Shown here piece by piece: positions 17,495-26,436 of a DNA stretch of 27,894 nucleotides. Both the position numbers and the translations under genes were made by a program. The stretch is from Gracilaria caudata (taxonomy: Eukaryota; Rhodophyta; Florideophyceae; Gracilariales; Gracilariaceae). The notes under the pieces were generated by a model. The model saw only the letters and a program-made list of their open reading frames with translations, was not told where the DNA came from and ran no database searches. The stretch is taken from assembly GCA_030374735.1 (NCBI GenBank), contig JASCIV010000265.1, positions 1-27,894 of the forward strand, in the 5' to 3' direction. Each line of letters opens with the position of its first letter. Positions within the stretch are counted from its first letter, which is position 1.

Positions 17495-17858
17495 TCGAAA
17501 GTGCGCATGCTTTTTCTATTGTCAATGGTATATCTATTTCAACGTCTCAAAGGTTTATTCAGGGGTGTCCCCCCGGAACCCAAATTGTACCCACCTTGTT
17601 TAGGGGGTGTAGAAAGGAGTTCCTAAGTTATTTCTAGGGCGAACACAGTTTTGGCAATGCGTCATGGTTGCACTCGTTTATAGTGTGAAAACATCAACCT
17701 TCTTGTGACAAGTTTATATCACGTTTTCTGCGTTAGTTCTGTTAGTATAATTGAAACCAATGCCCACTTCTTCTCCAATACTGACTTCTGAAGCCGAAGA
17801 CAGGACGTACACCAATTCATCATGAACACTGTAGTACTCGAGAGCAAGGCCGTATTTG

Positions 17859-17973
17859 TGACTGACTGACAAATGACATTTGTCAGTCAGTCATGTTAGT
17901 CCTATTTTTTATAACATTGTTATAAAAAATGTGACTAACAAGACATCGACTATCAGGTGATAGATCACCTGAT
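17859..17973. repeat. Cluster of three palindromes with 1-2 nt centres
   Basis: First palindrome: 17859-17875 and 17877-17893 are perfect 17-nt inverted copies around a single A. Second: 17904-17916 and 17918-17930 are perfect 13-nt arms around a single T, extended by matching 8-nt outer arms (17894-17901 and 17933-17940) with two mismatched pairs. It abuts the first without a gap. Third: 17952-17961 and 17964-17973 are perfect 10-nt arms around AG. No coding frame is involved. Confidence 0.95.
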
Positions 17974-18276
17974 GAATGAGGGGCTATTGTTTACAGAAGT
18001 GTCAAGGAGGGGAGCATAAGTCCTGTAACAACTCACACTTAGATGCTTTCTATTTTAAACAGTGTGCAGCAACACTGCAAGAAGCGCTTTCTTGAAGGAC
18101 GCGTGAATGTCAGCCAGCATGCAATGTTTTTTGCACACTTTGACGTAAATGATTTCATACAGAGCAAGACCTGTTCCGGTTCGGGACAACTTGTATGACA
18201 TTGTCGTACAGTGAAGGTGAATGAAATCTGAACTTGGAGCTGTCTGCCTATGCCCAAGACTAAGACAAAAACTGGG

Positions 18277-18316
18277 TACTGTTGCTAGCAGCCTGCGCTA
18301 GAAGCCGATCACCGTG
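18277..18316 (+). repeat. Dispersed repeat, copy 1
   Basis: TACTGT, then about 14 nt, then GCTAGAAGCCGATCACCGTGAT. It aligns with 21385-21425 (one 1-nt gap, roughly three quarters identical), including the near-invariant core AAGCCGATCAC.GTGAT. Confidence 0.55.
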
Positions 18317-18974
18317 ATTAACAGTGACTTCGTCTTTGGAAAACGCCTCGAGATATTCACGTTGACGAAAACGAGAAATAGTGGGATTGCTATCTTCTAC
18401 AGACTGAGATCAAACCATGAAACTCCGTATCCAATAGTGGTGTTCATTTTCCGAAGAAGTCGTACAGATTTTTGATTAAATTTAGAGGTCGGACAAAAAA
18501 ATTTAATGTGTTCATGATAATTTAGGAACATGGTTTTTGATTGCACGTGACGTTGGAAGGTACGGTTTACGGAAGGTGTAAACAGATTGCGTCTGTGAGC
18601 ATGCCCGTCTTTCTTGCAGCAGTCCTCCTCTTCTGCCAGACCGATTGGCGATTGGTTCTATGTCGTTCTACACGTAGAAGGAAGCGTCTCCATCCATCGC
18701 ATGGTCATGGGAACGCCTGCAGCTCCCGTGGACCTCTCGTGAACCACGTTCTTCAAAACAAACGAAATGCGCTCTGTCGCCAACGCATGCCAACAACTCA
18801 TAAGAGCGGACCCCGCGCCATTCTGGTTCTTCCAATAGCTCCAATAGAAGCCAGTTATGATAATCGACATATCAGTATCGTATCGAAATGCCCCGTTTTC
18901 TGATGCGACACCAAACTTTCCTGTAAAGCTACGTGCGCCCACTCATCATCGAATAGTGACGTCGACTCCGCACG

Positions 18975-18983
18975 TATAAAAGG
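18975..18983 (+). promoter_or_regulatory. TATA box TATAAAAGG
   Basis: This is a consensus TATA box 82 nt before the ATG at 19065. The leader that follows aligns with the leader of the related pseudogene on minus (26319-26400), which shows that promoter and leader were duplicated with the gene. A TGACGTC (CRE-like) lies just upstream, at about 18957-18963. Confidence 0.75.
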
Positions 18984-19064
18984 CCAGAAATGTGAACTGC
19001 GCACGACTGAATTCGTTCTCTCTCAACACTTCGTTCTGCACGTCTTCATCGGAGTGGTTTCAAG

Positions 19065-20228
19065 ATGTCCGTTTCCGGCATAGTCCTGATTTCCGTCCTT
19101 TTCTTCTGTGGAGCACTCGCACGCTCCCCGTGTGAGCCCGGATACGGTGAGATCTATGAAGCAGGCTATGAACCACGCTGCGAGATTTGTCGACCAGGAA
19201 CATATGACGACGGTTATTCATATTGCTCAGACTGTTCTCGCGGTACATATCAACCAGAGGCCGGTCAAACTGAATGTATTGCATGCGCGTCAGGTTTTTA
19301 TTCCCAGTATGGTGCGACTCAGTGTATCTCATGCCCGGAAGGGCAAGCTTTGCTAGAAACGGGCGTTTGCGGTACTTGTCCGTCTGGACAGTCCTTCAAT
19401 TATCCGTACGGCTACTGCTCACAGTGTGAAAATGGCTTCTTTAAAGAGGGAGAGGGTCTTGGTCCGTGCCTCCCGTGTCCGGCAAATTCCTTCTCTACTT
19501 TTGAAGCATCTGAATGTACTCCATGTCCAGAAGGTCAGGCGTTAATGACGGATGGATCTTGTGAAACTTGTCCACCTGGGAAATTCTACGACAGCTACGT
19601 GCTTGAGTGCCAAGATTGTTGTGGTGGATCATACACGGACCATCCCAACATTCTGCAGAATTGCTACCAATGCGGTGGTAACTCATTCGCGGCTCCAGGT
19701 TCTACCGAGTGTGTGGAATGTCCTGTGGGAGAAGTATTCATCAAAGCTTCAGGAACATGTGGAACGTGTAATCCAGGTCAGTACTACAATGATCAAGAGC
19801 TCTCTTGCGAGGAGTGCTCTTATAACCTGTTTACTCGTTATGAAAACCAACGATACTGCGACTATTGCTCGCATGGTTCTTATGCACGGCCGGGCTCGAC
19901 GACATGCTTCGCGTGTCCACTGGGAGAATATTACCTAGCTGAGATCGATGAGTGCGGAATTTGCCCACCAGAGGATTCCTATGATCACTCTGAAGCACGG
20001 TGTGGCTGGGATCACTATCCTGTTTACGAGACACCGCTTCCGGAACCATTTGAGGAGTTTGGCCCATCTCCGGAACCATTTGAGGAGCTCGGCTCATCTC
20101 CGGAACCATTTGAGGAGCTCGGCTCATCTCCGGAACCGCTTCTTCCTGAATCTGGATACGAAGACGGTGGCTTTGATGAGTTGCTGTTGAATGATTTCGA
20201 CCTCCCAACTCCCGTTTCGGTGGTCTAG
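19065..20228 (+). CDS. Secreted Cys-rich, ephrin-receptor-like repeat protein with acidic tail, 387 aa
   Basis: A signal peptide (about 1-19, cleavage near ALA|RSP) is followed by about 280 residues of CxxC modules: CRPGTYDDGYSYCSDC, CPEGQALLETGVCGTCPSGQ, CPANSFSTFEASECTPC and similar. The pattern fits GCC2/GCC3 (ephrin-receptor-like) extracellular domains. Two halves show internal duplication, with CPEGQAL...CGTCP appearing twice. The tail (about 320-387) is Cys-free and acidic, with three 10-residue units of EPFEELGSSP type. There is no transmembrane span or GPI-like hydrophobic C-terminus, so a secreted or wall-associated protein is likely. Homologues in the window are 10472-11212 (shorter, no tail) and the pseudogene 25197-26318 (same tail). 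Divergent from the haloperoxidase-like gene to its left. Confidence 0.85.
   Translation: MSVSGIVLISVLFFCGALARSPCEPGYGEIYEAGYEPRCEICRPGTYDDGYSYCSDCSRGTYQPEAGQTECIACASGFYSQYGATQCISCPEGQALLETGVCGTCPSGQSFNYPYGYCSQCENGFFKEGEGLGPCLPCPANSFSTFEASECTPCPEGQALMTDGSCETCPPGKFYDSYVLECQDCCGGSYTDHPNILQNCYQCGGNSFAAPGSTECVECPVGEVFIKASGTCGTCNPGQYYNDQELSCEECSYNLFTRYENQRYCDYCSHGSYARPGSTTCFACPLGEYYLAEIDECGICPPEDSYDHSEARCGWDHYPVYETPLPEPFEEFGPSPEPFEELGSSPEPFEELGSSPEPLLPESGYEDGGFDELLLNDFDLPTPVSVV
20041..20140 (+). repeat. 30-bp in-frame tandem repeat, 3.3 units
   Basis: Units start at 20041, 20071 and 20101, with a partial unit at 20131. Each begins CGGAACCATTTGAGGAG. They encode ten-residue acidic repeats (EPFEELGSSP type) in the tail of the 19065 product. 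Units two and three are nearly identical, so expansion is recent. Confidence 0.9.
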
Positions 20229-20976
20229 AACGAAGGACACTGCTATCTCTGAGAAATCGAACTCCTTCCATGGAGATCATTCTCAGCAACAAAAGATAGA
20301 TAGAGTTCTCGCGCGACAGCAGATAAATTCGTAGAAGAGCTACTGCATTCTTCGTAATCGTTCTGTGTTTCCTTATCCCATCAGCATTAAACAATTTTAG
20401 TTTTCCCTTACTTCGCATGCTGTTGTATTGTATAAGCGGGAATAGTCATCACTTATCATTCTACGAGGCGAGATTTAGAGAGGAAGCCATGATTTAGAAA
20501 GAAGGAGGAATTCTATCTGCAAAATGGCGTTTTACTGGTACTGGTATCTGTCAGCTTTCTAGAAGATCATTCCATTACGAAGTTCTTTTAGAAACCATCT
20601 CTACGTTTACCCCAATCTTTCTGGATATCTCCCGTAGCCACCGAATGTTGTTCTTTGCATCTTGTGTGGGATTAACACGAATAGATGCCAGAGCAAGCAC
20701 TTCTATCCTTGTCGGCGTGCATTTTAGATAGAAAAAGCTGAATTATATTTAAAAGAGGAAAAACGTGAAAAAAGTCTGTGAACTGAAAAAGCTGTTGTAG
20801 TTTCTGTGCGCGTCAACGTCGTAATCTTAGGTATTTGAATATGTCAACATCTTATAGATCTTCTTTTGATGACATAATTTCAACGGGAGTGGCTCCGCGC
20901 ATGCGACTGAAGCAGAATCCGTACTGAAGAAAAAAGCTTTTTTGTGAGCCTATATTTAGTGGGACGCGCACTGGGT

Positions 20977-21099
20977 GTCTCCCAAAAACACAAAACAGAT
21001 TTTGCATTTGCTCAAAAAGCTGCTCCAAAGCGGTCTCCAACACATAATAACATATTATGTTCGGTTTGCGATTTGAAAATTAATTGGTTTTTGGGAGAC
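20977..21099. repeat. Inverted repeat, 13-bp perfect arms
   Basis: GTCTCCCAAAAAC (20977-20989) and its complement GTTTTTGGGAGAC (21087-21099) flank about 97 bp. Inside the arms the match decays but is still partial for another ~18 nt. AT-rich sequence follows outside. It looks like a small, decayed MITE-like hairpin element. Confidence 0.6.
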
Positions 21100-21384
21100 G
21101 CCTCTAATTATAAAAGAGTTGAGATACAGTACAGAGGACCAGGCAGAGCGCCGGAGTTGCTCAGTTGTTTTCATACTAATTCCTTTCAAAGGGCAAAATG
21201 AATTATTGTAGTTCTGGAACGTAATTATAAAGAGAGCATAGCATTTGGGGTTCATTGAAGATTCCTGTAACACAATGAGGTTGGACGAAGTCTGGCCTTC
21301 TCCAAATGGAGGAGAAGGCTGGCTAACGCTCCTTTAATACGGGACTTGTAGCAGTCTAGATCCTTCTAACACTATGCACCAAGC

Positions 21385-21425
21385 TACTGTCTTTACAGCG
21401 TGAGCTACAAGCCGATCACGGTGAT
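21385..21425 (+). repeat. Dispersed repeat, copy 2
   Basis: This aligns with 18277-18316. The core contains an odd palindrome, GATCAC-G-GTGATC (21414-21426). CTACAAG/CTTGTAG inverted heptamers (about 21404 and 21440) flank it, making a larger imperfect hairpin in this copy. Confidence 0.55.
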
Positions 21426-21942
21426 CACGCGTTACATAGCTTGTAGTTCTACGCTTGTATTACAATTCCTGCTCCAACTTCACTGTCCATGACAAAAGCT
21501 GTGGTACCCATTCATCGATTGCCTTACATTCAACAGTCTACACTACGTGGCACACTTGTACACGATGTACAAAGGTGGTTCCGTGTTAATGATATAAGAC
21601 ATACTGTAAGCTCCACAAAGATGTGCGTAGACCCATCAAATCTTTGCTCTCCACGTCGCTCTCGCTATCGTGTTAGAAATGCTGAAAGACGGTTATCTAC
21701 TTTGCTTTCGTAGGAGCGCATCACAGCTACACGCAAATACATGAGGCTTAGCCATTCGATACCGGAAGACCAACACCTACGGATATATCAACAAAATGCG
21801 CGCAATAGTTCGAGTTTGAAGCCTTGGGACTATGCAGAAAACAACAGCTCCATCTGAGAGATATATTGCTCACGTGTTAGCGCAGGACGCAATCGAGGAG
21901 CTGCCCTTTTGCACTGATAGTAATACTATCTGCAATCACTAA

Positions 21943-23286
21943 CACAAACGTTATACGCTCATCACCAACATAATCCTGTACGATTCACATGCGCCTTGTC
22001 ATCCCACCGCTCTTTCTTTCTTCGGAATCCGTGATAGCTATCCTGCTGAATGGTGCCGACCTAGGTCTGATCAAGTTGCTATCATCCATTCATACGGAGC
22101 CTTGCGGGCGATAGAACGCGAATTTCCGGATGAAGCACGCTTCTTTGCTGGTTACCTTCTAAGCGCCGGGCTCGATGTAATGGACAGGTCACTCGATATC
22201 ACCACTCCTATCGGAATGGGCAACATGATGGGATACAGGGCTGCCGAATATTTCTCTAAAGATGGCTTCAACTCGCTTGGAGACATGACCAGAAGATTCA
22301 ACAAGCAGAGATTTTCCGATCCGACGGGATACAAGCCGGCCAACATCGCCGGAACGGATCCGACGGAGCTTCCAAGGCCACTCCGTTGGACACCTCTTAT
22401 CCAGGACGTTGGAAAAGGTCGCTTTATTTCTGAAGTGCACATAACACCGCACATTGGACTCACTGCCAACCCTGCTGCTCTTACCAGCGAAGAAGTGGAA
22501 GCTCGTACTCACCCAGGTCCGTACAAGAACCCAGAGAACGAGAACAGCATTTCAGAGGAAGACGAAGAGACCATGCGTAAATTGTTAGAGGACTTCTTCT
22601 CTGTTTCTCGCAGTCTCACTAAGCAACAGATTACTTCCGCCAGGTTTTGGGACAACAAATTCTCTTCTCTTGCTCTGGTTCAGCTCTTCACTGGTGCTGC
22701 TTGGCAGCTGAATGACTTCGAAATTGCCAGGGTAGGCTTGGGGGATATCATCGCTCAGTACGATGCCATTATTGTGGCGTGGAAGGAGAAGAGAGTTCAT
22801 GACCTTACTCGACCAACCACAATGATTCGCAGGTTCTTCAGCGGAAAGAACGTTTCAGCTTACATCAATGAAATCGAGGCTTCTGGACTTCTGCTTGGAG
22901 AAGAATATGAACCGCTTTTCCGAGTGATGCCTCACTCGGAGTTTCCGTCTGGCTCTGCTCTTATCTGTGCTGCTTTCTTCGAGCATCATGAATTGTTTGC
23001 AAAGACGAGGCCTGGAGGGGACAGAATTCTGCCCACGAAAATTCCCATTTTCCCCAACACCACTCTGTTTCCGCTGGATGGTCCCGCGTTTGTGGACATT
23101 CCATCGTTTAAGGGAGCTGCGGAGCAATGTTCGATTTCGCGTCTCTGGGCTGGAGTGCACTTCCGTCCGGCGGTTGAAGCTGCTCAAAAGCTGGCTGTTG
23201 GAATTGGAAAAAGTGCCTTTCAGTTTGTCAGCGATCTTGTCGATGGAAAAGTTCCTGAGAAATGCACTCATTGCATTAAGTTCTAA
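21943..23286 (+). pseudogene. 5'-broken vanadium-haloperoxidase/PAP2-like copy
   Basis: The frame is open from 21943 (after TAA 21940-21942) to TAA at 23284-23286. Homology to the 14834-16360 product runs through the whole of it, beginning around the RY that precedes CHPTALSF by 16 residues in both. No ATG occurs until 22180, well inside the conserved region. No AG acceptor lies between the stop and CHPTALSF, so splicing cannot easily supply a 5' exon. The signal peptide is not found in frame. An ATG at 21832 is in the same frame but is cut off by the TAA. The catalytic half is intact: KRVHDLTRP with Lys at 22789, FPSGSA at 22942 (again Ser for His), and SRLWAGVH at 23137. It is either a recent pseudogene or a gene re-started at 22180 as a 368-aa cytosolic form. 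AATAAA at 23360 is retained. Confidence 0.7.
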
Positions 23287-23359
23287 GGAACGAGGGAACT
23301 CTTTCTTTTCAAAGAATTGCGACGGCTTCCATAACATTTACATTTTCTCGTCTAAGAAT

Positions 23360-23365
23360 AATAAA
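23360..23365 (+). terminator. Poly(A) signal AATAAA
   Basis: This lies 74-75 nt downstream of the TAA at 23286, the same distance as after the 5458 gene. Confidence 0.6.
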
Positions 23366-23415
23366 ACTGACTTCTACTAAATTTCCCATCAATTTCCTCC
23401 CGTTCGCGAATCATG

Positions 23416-23488
23416 GCCGATTTAGCTCAGTTGGGAGAGCGCAAGACTGAAGTTCTTGAGGTCCTCAGTTCGATCCTGAGAGTCGGCA
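23416..23488 (+). tRNA. tRNA-Phe (GAA)
   Basis: The 73-nt cloverleaf folds cleanly. The acceptor is GCCGATT/AGTCGGC (one T-G pair), the D-arm GCTC/GAGC, and the anticodon arm CAAGA/TCTTG with loop CTGAAGT and anticodon GAA at 23449-23451. The T-arm is CTCAG/CTGAG with loop TTCGATC. The discriminator base is A, as usual for tRNA-Phe. There is no intron and no encoded CCA. The internal A box (TTAGCTCAGTTGGGAGAGC) and B box (GTTCGATCC) are intact. It delivers Phe to UUC/UUU codons. Confidence 0.95.
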
Positions 23489-23500
23489 GCGACGTAAACC

Positions 23501-23506
23501 TTTTTT
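23501..23506 (+). terminator. RNA polymerase III terminator (T6)
   Basis: A run of six T begins 13 nt after the tRNA discriminator base, at the normal position for pol III termination. A second T-run follows at 23510-23514. Confidence 0.85.
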
Positions 23507-24388
23507 CCCTTTTTCCAGCCAATCCCAGGTCCGCCAAGTACACACGTGGTCGCGTGGACACTTCATGCATGGCAGCGAAAAGCTTTCAGCGCTTTCGTAC
23601 CACTGGTGCAGAGCAGTACGTGTAGGCCGAACAGCTTTCAGTGTAAGCTTTTTCTGGAAAAACTTTCAGCGGTTCCACAACTTTGAGAAACTTTCTCGAC
23701 TTAAATTAAATATACTAGGCCACTTTACAAGGGTACACGTAGAAGCATTTACGTTTTGAACATGACGCACGAAATTAATCGTGAGAGTTAGGTCAACTTT
23801 GGTGACTATTTGTACACGTTTGCAAAGTGTCCACAGTACCACGTCTTACAGAACTCGTGGATTCGTATTCGATCTGTCCGGAAGGGCATATGCCTTGTGG
23901 GACTGGTGGAGCACACAATAGGCTAGGAGTTCAAAGAATTTTGGAAGCTAATGGGATTCCGGATACACAACGAAATCGGTAGCGGAGTTCCCGTGAGGTT
24001 TAACTTCGGCAAGCTTGCGAGAGGATAGTCCTTCTTGCTGCGCGGCGCATCTGTGACTGAGTTTATGTACGCAGAGACACAACGTAGAGGACGAATAAAG
24101 GGGTGCGGGAGATGGAACATCCGATACTCAGAAGCCTAGGAATAGCACTTCTTACCAAGTTTTAGAGTTAAATTTGAGGCGACAGAGACGATTTGTTGAA
24201 TGGAACCATTACATTTTCATAAAAGAAACAACTAAGCATTTTATATGAAGCGGATTAACTGCATTATGACACAAACGTAAGAATGAAAAGTTATAGCAGC
24301 GCGGTTGTCGAAAGTACTTAGCTTCATAGTCAAAGAATCATATTCTTAGTATTAATATTATTATTCTCAAAAAGATTCATAACTTGCT
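23507..24388. other. Intergenic region, 0.9 kb
   Basis: No gene is supported; frames at 23565-23759 and 23923-24120 (minus) are short and unremarkable. AGCTTTCAG/ACTTTCAG recurs at about 23581, 23633 and 23663, each near CGCTTT or GGTTCC, possibly a small decayed direct repeat. Confidence 0.4.
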
Positions 24389-24396
24389 TATAAAGG
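24389..24396 (+). promoter_or_regulatory. Candidate TATA box TATAAAGG
   Basis: TATAAAGG lies 49 nt before the ATG at 24438. That implies a very short leader, at the low end of the distances seen in this window. Confidence 0.4.
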
Positions 24397-24437
24397 AATC
24401 CAGAACTCTTTCATTCAACCCACAAAAGAAGTTCAGA

Positions 24438-24842
24438 ATGCGTGAAGGAGTCATAAAAATGAAAGCAGAACCGATGGAAAACAAATGTCTGGAACAACTT
24501 GAGGGACTAAACTGCTTAAAAGGTTCCTGTTCTGTGAAGAAGAAGAATGTCAAGACCTTCTTCCAACTGTCGACATTTACAACAAAAACGAAAGCTCCAG
24601 GACTATCAGCAAGCAAGGCATATAGTTCGAATTTAGCGAAGATGGTCAAGTGCACTTGTTTCAAATGGAAGCCCTATCAAAAAACGAGCCGCGCAAACAC
24701 AAAGACGAAGAAAACGCAGAGCGCCACTCACGCGGTAAAAGCAGAGGATGGTAGGGACGGGAGGAAGGCCCCCAAAATGATGCACGAGATGTCGATCTTA
24801 GACTTGTTCAAGAGTCAGTTCTCGATTAAGAGCATGAAGTGA
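24438..24842 (+). CDS. Small Lys-rich orphan protein candidate, 134 aa
   Basis: The frame is open from before 24384, but the first ATG is at 24438, just after a TATAAAGG. The product is strongly basic (many Lys, few acidic residues), with six Cys (NC..GSC; KCTCF), and contains K-rich runs such as SVKKKNVKTF and ANTKTKKTQ. It has no signal peptide or membrane span. The C-terminus (MSILDLFKSQFSIKSMK) could form an amphipathic helix. A nuclear or nucleic-acid-binding role would fit the charge but is not shown. Codon composition is AT-rich like the surrounding DNA, so a chance frame is possible. AATAAA at 25102-25107 is rather distant. Confidence 0.35.
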   Translation: MREGVIKMKAEPMENKCLEQLEGLNCLKGSCSVKKKNVKTFFQLSTFTTKTKAPGLSASKAYSSNLAKMVKCTCFKWKPYQKTSRANTKTKKTQSATHAVKAEDGRDGRKAPKMMHEMSILDLFKSQFSIKSMK

Positions 24843-25196
24843 GATAGACAAAGTTGAGAGAGAAAAGGATTCAATACTCAGACTCTGTGACTAACTTTAA
24901 GAACATCAGCTTCAAAGGAGGAGGAACCCATGCCAGCTACCGACAAATCGCTTTTGATCATCACAATTGTACTTGGGTTTTGTGTCTAAGTTGTGGCCAA
25001 AGAGATATGACAGTTAACTCTGGTGCTTACTCCTGTTGATCCTGTTCAAGAATAGGGAGAACGTAGATATGGTCTCCAGTAAAATCTCATAATGTAAGAT
25101 GAATAAAGCAGTAAATTCCCTTTACGCTAACGGATCCCAGTAGAACGCATTTTGTTCCTCAAGTACTCCGTTCATCTACTTCTGCAGAGAGTTACT
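24843..25196. other. Intergenic region between convergent units
   Basis: I see no gene. AATAAA at 25102-25107 is the only processing-type signal on plus. Confidence 0.4.
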
Positions 25197-26318
25197 TCAT
25201 GGGGAGAGTTGGATTTTCTGAGAAACTAGTACCGAAACAGGACAAAGATAGTCATTCAAGGATTCCTCTTCAAAGCCGTCCTCTAATTGCTCGGACTCGT
25301 GGACAAGCTCCACCATCGGTTCCGCAGATGCACTGAGCTCCTCAAATGGCTCTAGGAGTGGGCTTTCTCGCATGAAGAAAAAATCGTGACCGCATTTTCC
25401 TGTGAAGAGGTTATAGTCATCATAACGGCATGTATGGCACTCATCGGTCTCAGCCATGAAGACCTGTCCCACGGGGCGTGCGAAGCACGTCGTCGAGCCC
25501 GGTCGTGCGAAAGAAGTTTGAGAGCGGTTCCTGCGTTGCCGTTCATTTTCAAAAAGTGTAAAGTGGTTGTAGGGGCAAATCGTACAGGAAAGATCAGAAA
25601 CATTGTAGAACCGACCTGGATCACATGTTACACAGGTACCATGCCGCTTGTCCAATATTTTCCATCAGGACATTCGACACATTCCGGAGCACCTGGACCT
25701 GCGAAGGAATTGCGATTACATCTGTGACAAGTCTCTAGAGCATTTGGAGGGTCCATGTATGTTCCAGGATAGCAATCTGCGCAGGACAACAGGTAGCCAA
25801 AGTAGAATTTTCCAGGTGGGCAACTTCCACAAAATCCATCTCTCAGTAACGCCTGTCCTTCTGGGCAGCTTATACAATCGGATGCTTCTTCTAGAGAGAA
25901 GGTGTTTCTCGCATACGGAAGACATGGGCCCAGACCCTCTCTGTCTTTGAAGAACCCAACACTACACGGTATGCAACACCCATAGCGGTAGTCATAGAAC
26001 CTTCCGGCAGGACAAACACCACAATCGTGGGTTTCCAACAAAGCTTGACCTTAGGGACATGGGAAACACAGTGTTGCACCAGACAAAGATATTGTGCCTG
26101 GAGCACATCGAATGCACTGACCTTGACCGGCTTCTGGCTGACATGTATTAGGAGGACAGTCTGTGCAATATCCATATCCGATGTCATATGATCCTGGTTC
26201 ACATGCATGGCAACCTTGTGCATAGATCTCAGGCTCGCATGGAGGCCTCGCAAACGCACCACAGGAGAAAAGGACATCAATTACTTAATTGATTAAGGCT
26301 TTTCGTGGAAACGGACAT
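25197..26318 (-). pseudogene. Pseudogene of the secreted Cys-rich repeat protein
   Basis: On the minus strand the copy begins at ATG 26318 with the same first codons as the 19065 gene (MSVS) and keeps promoter, leader, module order and acidic tail (PLLEPFEELS). Disabling changes are visible. A palindromic insertion-like replacement in the signal-peptide region (26276-26293) shifts the frame. A TAA (26053-26051) replaces the Glu codon of CPEGQAL. A 1-nt deletion near 25655 shifts the frame again. Two module cysteines are lost near 25520-25550, where a short deletion makes a Cys-free RQRRNRSQTS, and Cys to Arg occurs in CFARPVG. A further shift near the end reads through the ancestral stop. It cannot give a normal secreted protein. 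It is inverted relative to its intact relative. Confidence 0.85.
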
Positions 26319-26401
26319 CTTGAAGCAACTTCGCTGATGATGATATGCGACGAAGGAAGTCCTGAGAGAAGGATTTCAGTCGTCAGAAGCAGTTTTAGAC
26401 C

Positions 26402-26409
26402 TATATATA
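26402..26409 (-). promoter_or_regulatory. Retained TATA box of the Cys-rich pseudogene
   Basis: TATATATA lies 84 nt before the dead gene's ATG on minus, the same distance as TATAAAAGG before 19065. The intervening leader aligns with that of the intact gene (shared CGACTGAA...CTTCTCTC, TTCGT, and AAGATGTCCGTTTCC at the start). The promoter was copied and may still be active. Confidence 0.6.
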
Positions 26410-26436
26410 TTCAGACGACGTAAACGATCAGGGTTA

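Larger units (their letters stand above)
16361..18974. other. 2.6-kb intergenic region between divergent genes
   Basis: This region separates the divergently transcribed haloperoxidase-like gene and the Cys-rich gene. I find no supported gene. It is rich in palindromes: CTCCGGCGCCGGAG at 17481-17494, the triple cluster at 17859-17973, and TGTATGACA-T-TGTCGTACA at 18192-18210 (one imperfect pair). It also holds one copy of a dispersed repeat (18277-18316). Short frames at 16640-16894, 18039-18257 and 18541-18903 show nothing recognisable. Confidence 0.5.
20229..21942. other. 1.7-kb intergenic region rich in inverted repeats
   Basis: No supported gene. ATTAAA near 20387-20392 may serve the upstream gene. 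The 14-bp palindrome AAAAAAGCTTTTTT is at 20930-20943. An inverted repeat spans 20977-21099, a 9-bp-arm hairpin (GCCTTCTCC/GGAGAAGGC) is at 21295-21319, and the second copy of the dispersed repeat is at 21385-21425. A 74-codon frame at 21489-21713 has an ATG but nothing recognisable. Confidence 0.5.

Noticed and set aside
17859..17973. Interpretation of the palindrome cluster as a CRISPR array or miRNA precursor
   Set aside because: No regularly spaced identical repeats and the organism is eukaryotic; centres of 1-2 nt are too short for a usual miRNA hairpin loop.
18541..18942. Opposed frames of 94-120 codons upstream of the Cys-rich gene
   Set aside because: Both start without convincing context, overlap the promoter region, and encode nothing recognisable.
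21489..21713. 74-codon ATG frame in the repeat-rich intergenic region
   Set aside because: No TATA box, no recognisable motif, and it lies among repeats; kept only as part of the intergenic note.
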